From NCBI RefSeq assembly GCF_008579165.1, contig NZ_BKCN01000001.1: a DNA stretch of 64,000 nt; one strand, 5' to 3'. The stretch comes from Iodidimonas nitroreducens (GTDB lineage Bacteria > Pseudomonadota > Alphaproteobacteria > Sphingomonadales > Rhodothalassiaceae). This document shows, in pieces, positions 21,360 through 29,038 of this stretch. Numbering within the stretch: position 1 is the first letter of the stretch; the number at the start of each line of letters is the position of its first letter. The translations under genes were made by a program, and so were the position numbers. Below the pieces are notes generated by a model that saw only the letters and a list, made by a program, of their open reading frames with translations, searched no databases and was not told the DNA's origin.

Positions 21360-21581
21360 TCAGGGGTCGAGACGGATCGTTGTCGCCCGGCGCAGATGAT
21401 AGGCGATCATGCGGGCCGTTTGTTTGCGGCTATCCTTGTCTGGGCCAGCCTTTGGGCCAGCCTCTGGGCCAGTCTTTGGCCTCGACAAGGCTGAATTTTG
21501 ATCGGGGCGCAGAGGCTCAGCCCCCACTCTGTCAGAGATGGATGCTTTATCTGCGAAGGGTTTCATCCGTTGATGTGACAT
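21360..21581 (-). CDS. Possible small hypothetical protein with GP-rich repeats
   Basis: A 73-residue frame with a good ribosome binding site (AGGTGG five bases before the ATG at 21581). The middle holds a short GP-(E/K)-A repeat (KTGPEAGPKAGPDK) encoded by three 12-bp tandem DNA units at 21441-21476; the basic C-terminus reads ARMIAYHLRRATTIRLDP. No family is recognised. A 7-bp perfect inverted repeat (TTGCTAG and CTAGCAA, 21615-21631) lies upstream and could be an operator. The coding status is uncertain: it may be a real small protein or a chance frame. Confidence 0.35.
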   Translation of the reverse strand: MSHQRMKPFADKASISDRVGAEPLRPDQNSALSRPKTGPEAGPKAGPDKDSRKQTARMIAYHLRRATTIRLDP

Positions 21582-21614
21582 AGACCCACCTGTTTCCGGC
21601 CTTTCAATCCTGTT

Positions 21615-21631
21615 TTGCTAGACCCTAGCAA
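21615..21631. promoter_or_regulatory. Short inverted repeat upstream of the small ORF
   Basis: TTGCTAG and CTAGCAA form a perfect 7-bp dyad with a 3-base centre, 34 bases upstream of the ATG at 21581. It could be an operator or a small hairpin. There is no T-run on either side that would make it a terminator. Confidence 0.3.
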
Positions 21632-21833
21632 GCTTTGGGCCAGATTCACTCTTGCCGGGTTGAAGGGCCAAAAAACCCTTGATTTTATGGCAGCCGATGC
21701 CCATCAAAAGGCAAAGTGCGATCCTGTGTGAGGGATCCGGGATGATCCGGCCCGCCGGGCGCTTCCTGCCTTGGGGCATGATCGGCCCGGCAGACCCTGC
21801 CCCTTGCCTCGATCCAATGGGGTGTCATTCTGA

Positions 21834-21913
21834 GCCCTGTGAAACGGCCTTATGGGTGCTTGGGCCGTGTGAAACGGGCTTTATTGATTTCGGGGCCGTG
21901 TGAAACGGCCTTG
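21834..21913. repeat. Three spaced copies of a short hairpin repeat
   Basis: The unit gtgaaacgg(c/g)ctt occurs at about 21839, 21869 and 21900, spaced roughly 30 bases apart. The third copy lies in a perfect 6-bp hairpin, ggccgt-gtgaa-acggcc; the second has one mismatch and the first is degenerate. The block covers the last codons of the NDUFA9-like gene and the bases after it, so it adds an apparently non-conserved tail to that protein. Confidence 0.6.
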
Positions 21914-22839
21914 GGGGGCATAAAGATCAAGATAGCCGGGCAGGATGGCTTCGGCGGCCGTGGGGCTGATCCCCAGATCGCGCAGGCCGGGGGTGTTTTC
22001 ATGCACGATATTATCCTGCTGCAGCATCAGCAATTGATCCGGCGTCAGGGGCGGCGAAGGCAGATATTGCAAAAAACTTGCCTGCAGCCGGGCCAATGGC
22101 ATGGGAATATCCAGCAAAGGGCGCTTTTGCCCCGAATAATGAAGGATCATTCCCAGCAAAGCCCGAAAGCTGTAGATCTTTGGTCCGCCCAATTCATGGA
22201 GGGTCGCCTTTTCCGGCGCGGGCTGGCGCAAGGCGGCGAGAACCGCATCCGCCACATCCCCCACATAAACCGGCTGAAAGCGGGTCTCACCGGCGATCAC
22301 CGGCATGAAGGGCAGCTTTTTGGCAAGGGCGGCAAAGCGGTTGGTGAAAGCATCGTCCGGCCCGAAAACAAGGCTGGGGCGCAGGATATGGGCCTTGGGG
22401 AAGGCGTCTCTCACTGCCTGCTCGCCTTGCGCTTTGCTGATAGCATAAAGGGAAGGAGAGGCGGCATCCGCACCAATGGCCGAAAGATGCACCAGATCGC
22501 TGATCCCCAGTTCGGCGGCAGTGCGGGCGATCAGGCCCGCGCCCTTTGCCTGCACCAGATCAAAGCGTTGCCGGCCCGATTGGCTGAGGATTCCCACCAG
22601 ATTGATTGCGATATCGCTGCCCGCCAATGCGGCTTTGATGGAAGGCGCATTCGTCAGATCGGCGGGCACGGCATGGATTTGGCCCATTTCGCCCAAAGGC
22701 TTTAGAAAATAGGCGTTATCGGGATGGCGCACGGCCACCCGGATCCGATAGCTGCCCGCGCCAGCCTTTGCACCACAGCGCGGCCGATGAAGCCGGAACC
22801 GCCAAAAACCGTTGCCAATCGGGCGTCTTTTATGGGCAT
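21881..22839 (-). CDS. NAD-dependent epimerase/dehydratase, complex I NDUFA9 subunit family (frameshifted)
   Basis: Atypical short-chain dehydrogenase related to the mitochondrial complex I accessory subunit NDUFA9. The nucleotide-binding glycine motif VFGGSGFIGRAVVQRLA lies in the frame starting at ATG 22839, which joins the main frame if one G is restored near 22755-22757 (CGGGCAGC to CGGGGCAGC, giving LARGSYRIRVAVRHP). Further family signs are INLVGILSQSG, LVHLSAIGAD, LRPSLVFGPDDAF, then FQPVYVGDVADAV. Restored length is about 319 residues. The last few residues are encoded by short DNA repeats and are probably not functional. Confidence 0.87.
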
Positions 22840-22969
22840 GATGTTTTAAGGCTCCCGCTGCTTTGAAAGAGGAATGAGAATCATTGTGTCATTCCTCGGC
22901 GATCAAATAAAGCGCCTTGACAAGGGGCTTTGTGGGTTCTAGTGATCGCGACCTTGATGACCCACCTGT

Positions 22970-23056
<87 letters not shown>

Positions 23057-23130
23057 TCATCTTCCGGTCATAGATCCCAGTATTTGGCATCGCTGCCATC
23101 GTCCCCGTCCCTTGCTCATGCTTTGAACGC

Positions 23131-23170
23131 AAAAACCGCCATCCCGGTTTTAAGCGGGAGAACGGTTTTT
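23131..23170. terminator. Bidirectional terminator between tRNA-Leu and the TonB-like gene
   Basis: The arms aaaaaccg and cggttttt pair fully around an inner cccg/cggg helix. Because the stem ends in A and T runs, it gives a T-tract on both strands and can serve the rightward tRNA-Leu and the leftward TonB-like gene. Confidence 0.8.
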
Positions 23171-23229
23171 CAGCAAAAGCGACCATAAATGGCTTGGCGC
23201 AAGGCTAAAGTCTAACCTAAAGCCCGAGT

Positions 23230-23607
23230 TTAGCGTAAAGCCCAGGCCAAAGGCAGGATGAAGGTCAGCTGATCATCACTCAGCTCATTGGGTGGAGCCG
23301 GCAGGGGGCTGATCCGTTCCATCAATTTTGGCACTTCACGATCCAGAACATCATGGCCGGTATTTTCGAGAATTTCAAAATTGGCAATCGTGCCATCCCG
23401 GGCAATGGTGATCTGAACGCGGGCATTGCCCTCGATTTCACGCCGCAGGGCAGATCGTGGATAAACCTGCTTTTGGGCAACGACCTTCACGATGGATCTT
23501 TGCCAGCTTGCGATATCCGCCGCCTGTGCAAAAACAGCGCTCGTAGCCAGAAAAGAGACTGCAGCCAGCCCCATGAACAGTTTTTTGAATTCTCTTGTCA
23601 TCGGCAT
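23230..23607 (-). CDS. Secreted TonB C-terminal domain protein
   Basis: A 125-residue protein with an N-terminal signal peptide (LFMGLAAVSFLATSAVFAQA) followed directly by a TonB C-terminal fold: YPRSALRREIEGNARVQITIARDG, then ANFEILENTGHDVLDREV. It lacks the membrane anchor-Pro-rich linker of true TonB, so it is not a normal energy transducer. Similar short stand-alone proteins annotated as energy transducer TonB are common in alphaproteobacteria; their partner is unknown. Single gene between two tRNAs, with a terminator downstream. Confidence 0.8.
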   Translation of the reverse strand: MPMTREFKKLFMGLAAVSFLATSAVFAQAADIASWQRSIVKVVAQKQVYPRSALRREIEGNARVQITIARDGTIANFEILENTGHDVLDREVPKLMERISPLPAPPNELSDDQLTFILPLAWALR

Positions 23608-23919
23608 TCTTCCCTATCAGACGATTTCTGAGGCGGCATAGAGAACCCTCTCAAATCCGCGCTCATCCTGATCCCATAGGAGTAAATCTAAGCTTCAAAT
23701 GTAAAACTGCATTTAAGGAACATAGTTAATTTAAAATTTATTCTTAATGAATCTTAATGGTTGAAGGCGCCAATAACCATTTGCGGGGCAGGTTGATCCA
23801 AAAATACAAAGAAACAGCCTGAGATTTTGCGGCCAAGGCATCTGCGCGCTTGCGTTCATAGGATGAACGACTATAGTGCGCCCCGTTCGTCTGATGAACT
23901 TTTCCAAAGACGACTTTGC
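23608..23919. other. Intergenic region between the TonB-like gene and tRNA-Ser
   Basis: AT-rich in the middle (around 23700-23760), with no supported gene. It probably contains the promoters of the two divergent genes, but no clear -35/-10 pair could be chosen. Confidence 0.4.
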
Positions 23920-24009
23920 GGAGCGGTGGCCGAGCGGTTTAAGGCGCACGCCTGGAAAGCGTGTTGGGGTGTAAGCCCCTCGAGGGTTCGAATCCCTCCC
24001 GCTCCGCCA
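23920..24009 (+). tRNA. tRNA-Ser (anticodon GGA)
   Basis: A 90-base class II tRNA. Acceptor stem GGAGCGG/CCGCTCC, discriminator G, encoded CCA (24007-24009). The anticodon stem CACGC/GCGTG encloses loop CTGGAAA, so the anticodon is GGA, reading UCC and UCU. The long variable arm and the T-arm gggttcgaatccc are typical of serine tRNAs. Confidence 0.97.
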
Positions 24010-24536
24010 ATATACTATATAATTCAATGGGTTATGATAAATATCAGGCGCCAACCCATTAATTGATCCACCTATAAAAATGGCTAAACCTCAGTTCATA
24101 TGGGTTTTTGTCCATGCCCTTGGCCTTTATAGCGCCGCGCCATGCAACTTGCTGCTGGCCAGTCGCAGAAGAAGGACAGCAAGCACGCCGCGGGCTTATG
24201 ACTTTAAGGTGAGAGAACAGGGCCTTTAGAAGACGCGGTTCTCGGCATGCGCGGACGCGCGCTAGGCACATTGTATTTCCGGCTGACGACTCCGCATCCC
24301 CATCAAAAGCAACAGGTGTGCGGTCGCCTCAAACCGGCAGGGACTGAATAGGCTGCCCGGTGACGCTTTCAGCCGATACGTCACGCTTCGCCACGAGGGC
24401 AACCGCACCCAGCAAACATAGCAGAAATTTCCAGAAAAGTCTTTTCGATTTTATTGATATGAATGAGCCCTGTTAAAATTGGGGATACCCTGCAGGCGAG
24501 AAGGACCTCTGATTTTGGTCAGCCGTTCTTGGCTTA
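24010..24536. other. Gene-poor region downstream of tRNA-Ser
   Basis: About 530 bases with no supported gene. Short frames exist on both strands, but none has a ribosome binding site, codon bias or family resemblance. tRNA-Ser 3' ends are common integration targets, yet no second copy of the tRNA end was found in the window. I cannot tell whether this is a decayed element, an untranslated RNA or plain spacer. Confidence 0.35.
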
Positions 24537-24785
24537 TCAGAAATCGAACAGTTCGCTTAAAAACGATTCCTTTTTTTTACGGTAAGGCTTTTGGCCACGT
24601 TCCTGGCCTTCATAGCGCTGCGCCGTTTGCGTGGGGGCAGAGTTTGGAGTGCCGACCGAGCGTTCGATGATCTTGTCAAGCTCCCCGCGATCGAGCCATA
24701 TCCCGCGGCATTTGGGACAATAATCGATCTCGACATCACTGCGTTCGGTCATGATCAGGGTTTCATTATCGATGGGACATTTCAT
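24537..24785 (-). CDS. Zinc-ribbon (TFIIB-type) protein
   Basis: An 82-residue protein with a single TFIIB-like zinc ribbon at its N-terminus: MKCPIDNETL, then YCPKCRGIWLDRGELDKI. The second ligand of the first pair is Asp-adjacent rather than Cys (CPID), which is common in this family (zf-TFIIB, COG3809). The C-terminus is basic and ends KKKESFLSELFDF, also typical. AGGAG precedes the start. Function unknown; nucleic-acid binding is only assumed from the fold. Confidence 0.85.
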   Translation of the reverse strand: MKCPIDNETLIMTERSDVEIDYCPKCRGIWLDRGELDKIIERSVGTPNSAPTQTAQRYEGQERGQKPYRKKKESFLSELFDF

Positions 24786-25179
24786 CTCAGTTCGGCTCCT
24801 CTTTTATAATCAGTCTGATGATCAGCATGTGGGGTGGATTTCGCGTTGTTCAATCGTGGGTCTTGCAAAGGAGGAGATGGCCGGCCAAGGAGGAGACGGG
24901 GGAGAAAGCCCGTCACCCCCCATATGGGGCATTCACAAAGCTTTCAATCGTCGATCAAGCGTTGGTGCCAAAATCTCCCAATATGAAATCACATAGCAAG
25001 TCATGCCTATTTTATAGAGATGTTTCTTGGGGGTTGAAATCATATTTATCAATAATCATGTGGATAAAGCATAAAGAAAAAGAATAATTTATGGCTGATA
25101 AGTCAATTCTTTTTCTTTTACGAAACGTGTCTGCTTTTATCGGCAGACTTATTTGACTTATAAAAACAGGAGAAGCCAG
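24786..25179. other. Intergenic region before the OB-fold protein gene
   Basis: Divergent spacer between the zinc-ribbon gene and the OB-fold gene. It contains two AAGGAGGAG-like stretches (about 24867-24898) without a convincing gene behind them; a 39-codon frame from ATG 24877 is possible but unsupported. The 3' part is AT-rich and carries a 6-bp perfect hairpin (GTCTGC/GCAGAC, about 25127-25148) in the leader of the downstream gene. Confidence 0.4.
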
Positions 25180-25821
25180 ATGATAAATCTGCGTATTCTT
25201 ATGATGACGACAGTCCTGACCACCGCATTTGGAAGTGCCGCCCTGGCGCAGGATTATGAGGTGCCAACAGCGGATAATGGCGAATGGGTTAGCCTCACCG
25301 GCAGCGTTGCTTCGGTATCGGGTGATCGGTTTACATTGGATTATGGCGATGATGATCTGACCGTAGAGATGGATGATTTCGATGTGTATGATGAAAATCT
25401 TCTCGAAGAAGGGGATCAGGTCACGGTTTCCGGTCGTATCGATACTGATTTTGTCGAAAACAAATCGCTGGAAGCCAGTTCGGTTTATGTTGATACGCTG
25501 AACGAATATTTCTATGCCAGCGCTGCCGATGAAGAAGATGGCTATTACAGCTTTGTCGCCAATGATTATTGGGATGGCGGCGATTGGATCTCGCTGACAG
25601 GCGAGGTGATATCTATTGATGACAATCACTTCACCCTTGATGCTGGCTTGGTCGAATATGTGATCGATACCGATCAGATGTCATATGATCCCTTGGATGA
25701 TGAGGGTGCCGAGCAGGTCGAAGTTGGCGAGCGTGTCGTTGTTTCCGGCGAATTTGACACCTTCAATCTCTATGATGATGAAGATATCGAGGCGCAGGCG
25801 CTGACGACCCTTTCGGGCTGA
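25180..25821 (+). CDS. Secreted acidic protein with two OB-fold (BOF/YgiW-like) domains
   Basis: Predicted periplasmic protein of 213 residues. The start ATG at 25180 has AGGAGA eight bases upstream and begins a signal peptide ending ...FGSAALAQ. Two related domains follow: GEWVSLTGSVASVSGDRFTL (about residues 30-100) and GDWISLTGEVISIDDNHFTL (about 130-205), each with the ...DQVTVSGRID / GERVVVSGEFD strand of the bacterial OB-fold (BOF, YgiW/YdeI) family. The linker and both domains are very acidic. Such proteins are linked to envelope stress and cation response, but no role is shown here. Confidence 0.75.
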   Translation: MINLRILMMTTVLTTAFGSAALAQDYEVPTADNGEWVSLTGSVASVSGDRFTLDYGDDDLTVEMDDFDVYDENLLEEGDQVTVSGRIDTDFVENKSLEASSVYVDTLNEYFYASAADEEDGYYSFVANDYWDGGDWISLTGEVISIDDNHFTLDAGLVEYVIDTDQMSYDPLDDEGAEQVEVGERVVVSGEFDTFNLYDDEDIEAQALTTLSG

Positions 25822-25881
25822 TGCCCTCGGCCCCCATTCATTGATCGTGATCGCTTGGTGTCACCCCAAAATCTCCGCCGA

Positions 25882-26075
25882 TCAATCCCCCGATTGCAGG
25901 GCATCGAGGATCGGGCAATCCGGCACTTCATCGCCGGAACATCTGGCCAGTGCATGCCCAAGGATCTGTTCCATGCGCTGAAGATCGGCGATTTTCGCGC
26001 GCACATCCGCCAGATGATGTTAGGTTCGCGCCATCACGTCTGCGCGAGCTTTGATCGCCGCCGCTTCCACTGATG
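25882..26075 (-). pseudogene. merR remnant (C-terminal part of a mercury-type MerR regulator)
   Basis: The reverse strand encodes LADVRAKIADLQRMEQIL, then LARCSGDEVPDCPILDALQS with a stop at 25882, a clear match to the metal-binding C-terminus of MerR-type regulators. Upstream in the same frame a TAA (26020-26022) interrupts ARADVMART-HHLADVR, and the N-terminal helix-turn-helix is missing. The gene is therefore a decayed fragment. It lies divergent from a mercuric-reductase-like fragment, as merR and merA do in Tn21-type and alphaproteobacterial mer loci. Confidence 0.7.
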
Positions 26076-26141
26076 CCGGTTATCCGGCCCATGCGCTGGA
26101 ATAGCTATCCCCTATGGTTTAAAAGGATTTGTGATGCCTGA

Positions 26142-26276
26142 ATGCTGCTCCCCCTTGATGCGGTGCCGCGGGCACTGGCAGCCCGGGATGTGCGGGGAAT
26201 GATCAAGCTGGTGGCCGATAAAACCATCGATCGCCTGCTGCGCGGGATAGGGGCCAAGGAGGGGCCCGCCCTTTAA
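26142..26276 (+). pseudogene. merA-like remnant (mercuric reductase fragment)
   Basis: A 44-codon frame (ATG 26142 to TAA 26276) reads LPLDAVPRALAARDVRGMIK, then LVADKTIDRLL. It resembles the dimerisation-domain segment of mercuric reductase and related flavoprotein disulfide reductases (VPRAL..D.RG.IKLV....RLLG). The usual continuation (G..I....GGE.IQ) is lost, and everything 5' is missing. Together with the merR fragment it looks like the scar of a deleted mer operon. Confidence 0.55.
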
Positions 26277-26404
26277 ATCTTTTGCCAAATCTTGGCTCTT
26301 ATCCTTGGCATCATAAGCGGCTTCCGCATAGGCTGATCATCATGCCATAAAGCCTGTTGCCCCCTTGCCACGCGCAAAGCCCCCTTCATGATGGTCACAG
26401 CCCG

Positions 26405-27780
26405 ATGACCCAAAATCGCCCTTATCCCAGCCTTGCCGAGGCCACCCGCATCTGGGCACAGATCGGCCTTTTGAGCTTTGGCGGACCGGCGGGGCAGATT
26501 GCGCTGATGCACCGGATTCTGGTCGAAGATCATAAATGGCTGGGCGAAAAGCGGTTTCTCCATGCCCTCAATTATTGCATGCTGCTGCCCGGACCCGAGG
26601 CCATGCAGCTTGCGGTTTATATCGGCTGGCTGATGCATCGCACGCCGGGCGGGATCATCGCAGGTGTTCTGTTTGTTTTGCCCGGTGTGGTGGCGATCAT
26701 GGCCTTGAGCTGGATCTATGCCCTTTGGGGTCATGCCGGGCCGGTTGAAGCGTTGTTTTTCGGGCTGAAGGCTGCCGTGCTGGCCATTATTGTGGATGCA
26801 GTGATCCGTATCGGATCGCGCGCTTTGAAAAACAGGGCCATGCTGGCCATCGCGGGGGCATCCTTCATCGCCATATTTGGCTTTGCCGTCCTTTTCCGCT
26901 GATCATCATCGGTGCGGGGCTGATCGGATTTTTGGGGGCCCGGGCCGGGCTTGGTGCCTTCATGGCTGGGGGCGGACATGGCAAGCCGGGCCAGATCGAA
27001 GTGGCGGATCGCGATACTCTTTTGGGCGAGGAAGCGCCCGTGCATAGTCGGGTGAACCGTGGCTGGGCCTTTCGCATCTCAGCCATTTTTCTTGGCGCCT
27101 GGCTTCTGCCCCTGATGGCGCTGTTTGGGGTCTTTGGCCCGGAAAATATTTTTACCCGGATTGCCGGATTTTTCAGTGCCATGGCGGTGGTCACATTCGG
27201 CGGTGCTTATGCGGTGCTGGCCTATGTGGCTCAGGAAGCGGTGCAGAATTTCGGCTGGCTGGCCTCGGGTGAGATGCTCGATGGGCTGGGCATGGCGGAA
27301 ACCACCCCCGGCCCGCTGATCATGGTCACCCAATTTGTGGGCTTCATGGGGGCCTTTCGCGATGCCGGGGGCCTGCCGCCGCTATTGGCCGCAACGCTGG
27401 GCGGTCTGCTCACCACATGGATGACCTTCACCCCGTGTTTTTTATGGATTTTTCTGGGTGCGCCCTTTATCGAACGGCTGCGGGGAAATCAAACGGTGAC
27501 AGCGGCGCTGACGGCGATTACCGCCGCCGTGGTGGGGGTGATCCTCAATCTTGCCTTATGGTTTGGATTGCATGTGATCTTTACTGAATTGCGCCCCTAC
27601 AATGCCTTTGGTTTGCAGCTGGATATTCCCATCATGGCCTCCATCAATGGCCCGGCTTTGGCGCTGGCGGCCTTGGCCACGCTGGGCGTGTTTTATCTTC
27701 GTTTAATGCCGGTTATCATTCTGGCGGGCTGCGCTGGGATTGGCTTTGTCTTTCATCTCTCCGGGATAGCCGTGATCTGA
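26405..27780 (+). CDS. chrA: Chromate transporter ChrA (frameshifted in the middle)
   Basis: CHR-family membrane protein exporting chromate. It has the two homologous halves of long-chain ChrA: LSFGGPAGQIALMH with LLPGPEAMQLAVYIGW in the first, and VTFGGAYAVLAYVAQE with AETTPGPLIMVTQFVGF in the second. The halves are in different frames that join if one C is restored near 26896 (TTCCGCTG to TTCCCGCTG), giving VLFPLIIIGAGLIGFLGAR. Restored length is about 458 residues with around 10-12 membrane segments. Start ATG 26405 is preferred over an upstream TTG. Adjacent to the mer scar, so this may be an old metal-resistance patch. Confidence 0.92.
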
Positions 27781-27804
27781 ACCTCCGATATAAGATTGAC
27801 CCAT

Positions 27805-28518
27805 ATGAGCCTGCTTTTTGAAGAATTGGACTATCAACCCACCGCCATCGGGGATTTGAGCCTGCGCCGCCGCCGCGAATTGAGCTTGGGCATCGATGTT
27901 TTTGAAATCAAACTTGGCGATGCCTTTTTGATGTCGAGCCTCTTTACCCAATCCGAGATCGCCCTCGCCCGCTTGGGCATCGCCGCCCTCACAGGGGATA
28001 AGCTCGATATTCTGGTGGGGGGCTTGGGGCTTGGCTATAGCGCGCAGGCGGTTTTGGAGCATGAACAGGTGGGATCGCTGGTCGTGATCGAAATGCTGGA
28101 TGCGGTGATCAATTGGCACCGCAGCGGGCTTTTGCCCCTTGGCCCCGTGCTGATGGATGATCCGCGCTGCCAGATCATCGCCGGTGATTTTTTTGCTTTA
28201 GCCAAAAGCGAAAGGGGCTTTGATCCGGCGGCTCCCGGTCGGCTGTTTGATGCGATTCTGGTGGATATCGATCATGCACCCGATGATTTGCTCGATGCCC
28301 GCAGCACGAATTTTTATCAAGCCGATGGCCTGCGGGCAGTGGCATCCCATCTGAAGCCGGGCGGGGTGTTTGGTCTATGGTCGAATGATTTGCCCGACGA
28401 TATGTTTACCGCGCGGCTCAACACGGTTTTTGCGAAAGCCTGGGCCGAGCCGGTGACATTTCACAATCCATTGCAGGATAAGCCCTTTACCCAAACCGTT
28501 TATCTCGCGGAATCATAA
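27805..28518 (+). CDS. Spermidine synthase-like methyltransferase-fold protein
   Basis: A 237-residue protein with a Rossmann fold like polyamine aminopropyltransferases. ILVGGLGLGYSAQAVLE is the nucleotide-binding loop, LVVIEMLDAVINWH the strand with the acidic ribose contact, and ILVDIDHAPDDLLD the catalytic-aspartate region. The N-terminal beta-hairpin domain of true SpeE is shortened. It starts 24 bases after chrA. No SpeD is nearby. In several alphaproteobacteria these are annotated spermidine synthase or hypothetical; the real substrate is unknown. Confidence 0.72.
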   Translation: MSLLFEELDYQPTAIGDLSLRRRRELSLGIDVFEIKLGDAFLMSSLFTQSEIALARLGIAALTGDKLDILVGGLGLGYSAQAVLEHEQVGSLVVIEMLDAVINWHRSGLLPLGPVLMDDPRCQIIAGDFFALAKSERGFDPAAPGRLFDAILVDIDHAPDDLLDARSTNFYQADGLRAVASHLKPGGVFGLWSNDLPDDMFTARLNTVFAKAWAEPVTFHNPLQDKPFTQTVYLAES

Positions 28519-28678
28519 GAACCATAAAAATGGTCCTTGCTGATCATAAAGGGCCGCTTCAGAGGTGCAAATCATTGCCGAAAGGGCATGGGGGGGCTTA
28601 TGCTGATGGTTTGATCCTGCTCCCACGCCCCGGGTTCCTGATCGCGGAACAGGGGGCCTTCATATTGAAAGGTTGTTT

Positions 28679-28987
28679 ATGTCTTTATCCTTGCAGGTTT
28701 TATATCCTCAGGCTGAGGGAACCCACTTTGATCACGCCTATTACAACAGCACGCATATGGCGATTGTCGCCAAGCAGATCGGCGCCCAGATCGAAAGTAC
28801 CATGGTGATCAAGGGTTTGGCCGGTGGCCCCGGTACGGCACCGCCCTTTCATGCGATTGCTACCATCCGCTTTGCCGATCAGGCCAGCATGGATGAAGCC
28901 ATGACCAAAATGGGCCCGGCGGTGGCCGATATCCCCAATTTTTATAATGGAACACCATTGACGATGATCGGTGAAATCGTCGGCTGA
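28679..28987 (+). CDS. EthD family protein
   Basis: A 102-residue dimeric alpha-beta barrel protein. FDHAYYNSTHMAIV near the N-terminus is the EthD motif (Asp/Tyr-x-x-His), and DIPNFYNGTPLTMIGEI closes the domain. EthD is needed for the ethyl tert-butyl ether degradation system in actinomycetes, but in proteobacteria family members have unknown roles. The ATG at 28679 has GAAAGG seven bases upstream. Just upstream of the leucyl aminopeptidase gene. Confidence 0.82.
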   Translation: MSLSLQVLYPQAEGTHFDHAYYNSTHMAIVAKQIGAQIESTMVIKGLAGGPGTAPPFHAIATIRFADQASMDEAMTKMGPAVADIPNFYNGTPLTMIGEIVG

Positions 28988-29038
28988 TCAGGGGCAAAGC
29001 CACTCTCCCCAAAAAAACCCCGATGATGAGGTGAAACC

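Noticed and set aside
23920..24009. tRNA-Ser as an attachment site for an integrated element
   Set aside because: No second copy of the tRNA 3' end was found downstream and no integrase gene lies nearby.
24059..24271. 70-codon minus-strand frame downstream of tRNA-Ser
   Set aside because: Poor codon pattern for this genome, no ribosome binding site and no motif; more likely a chance frame.
24877..24996. 39-codon frame after an AAGGAGGAG-like stretch
   Set aside because: The purine-rich stretch lies too close to the ATG, the frame has no family resemblance, and the same stretch recurs inside the frame.
26131..26200. Cys-rich plus-strand frame (MPECCSPLMRC...) across the mer scar
   Set aside because: Stops after about 22 codons and overlaps the better supported MerA-like frame.
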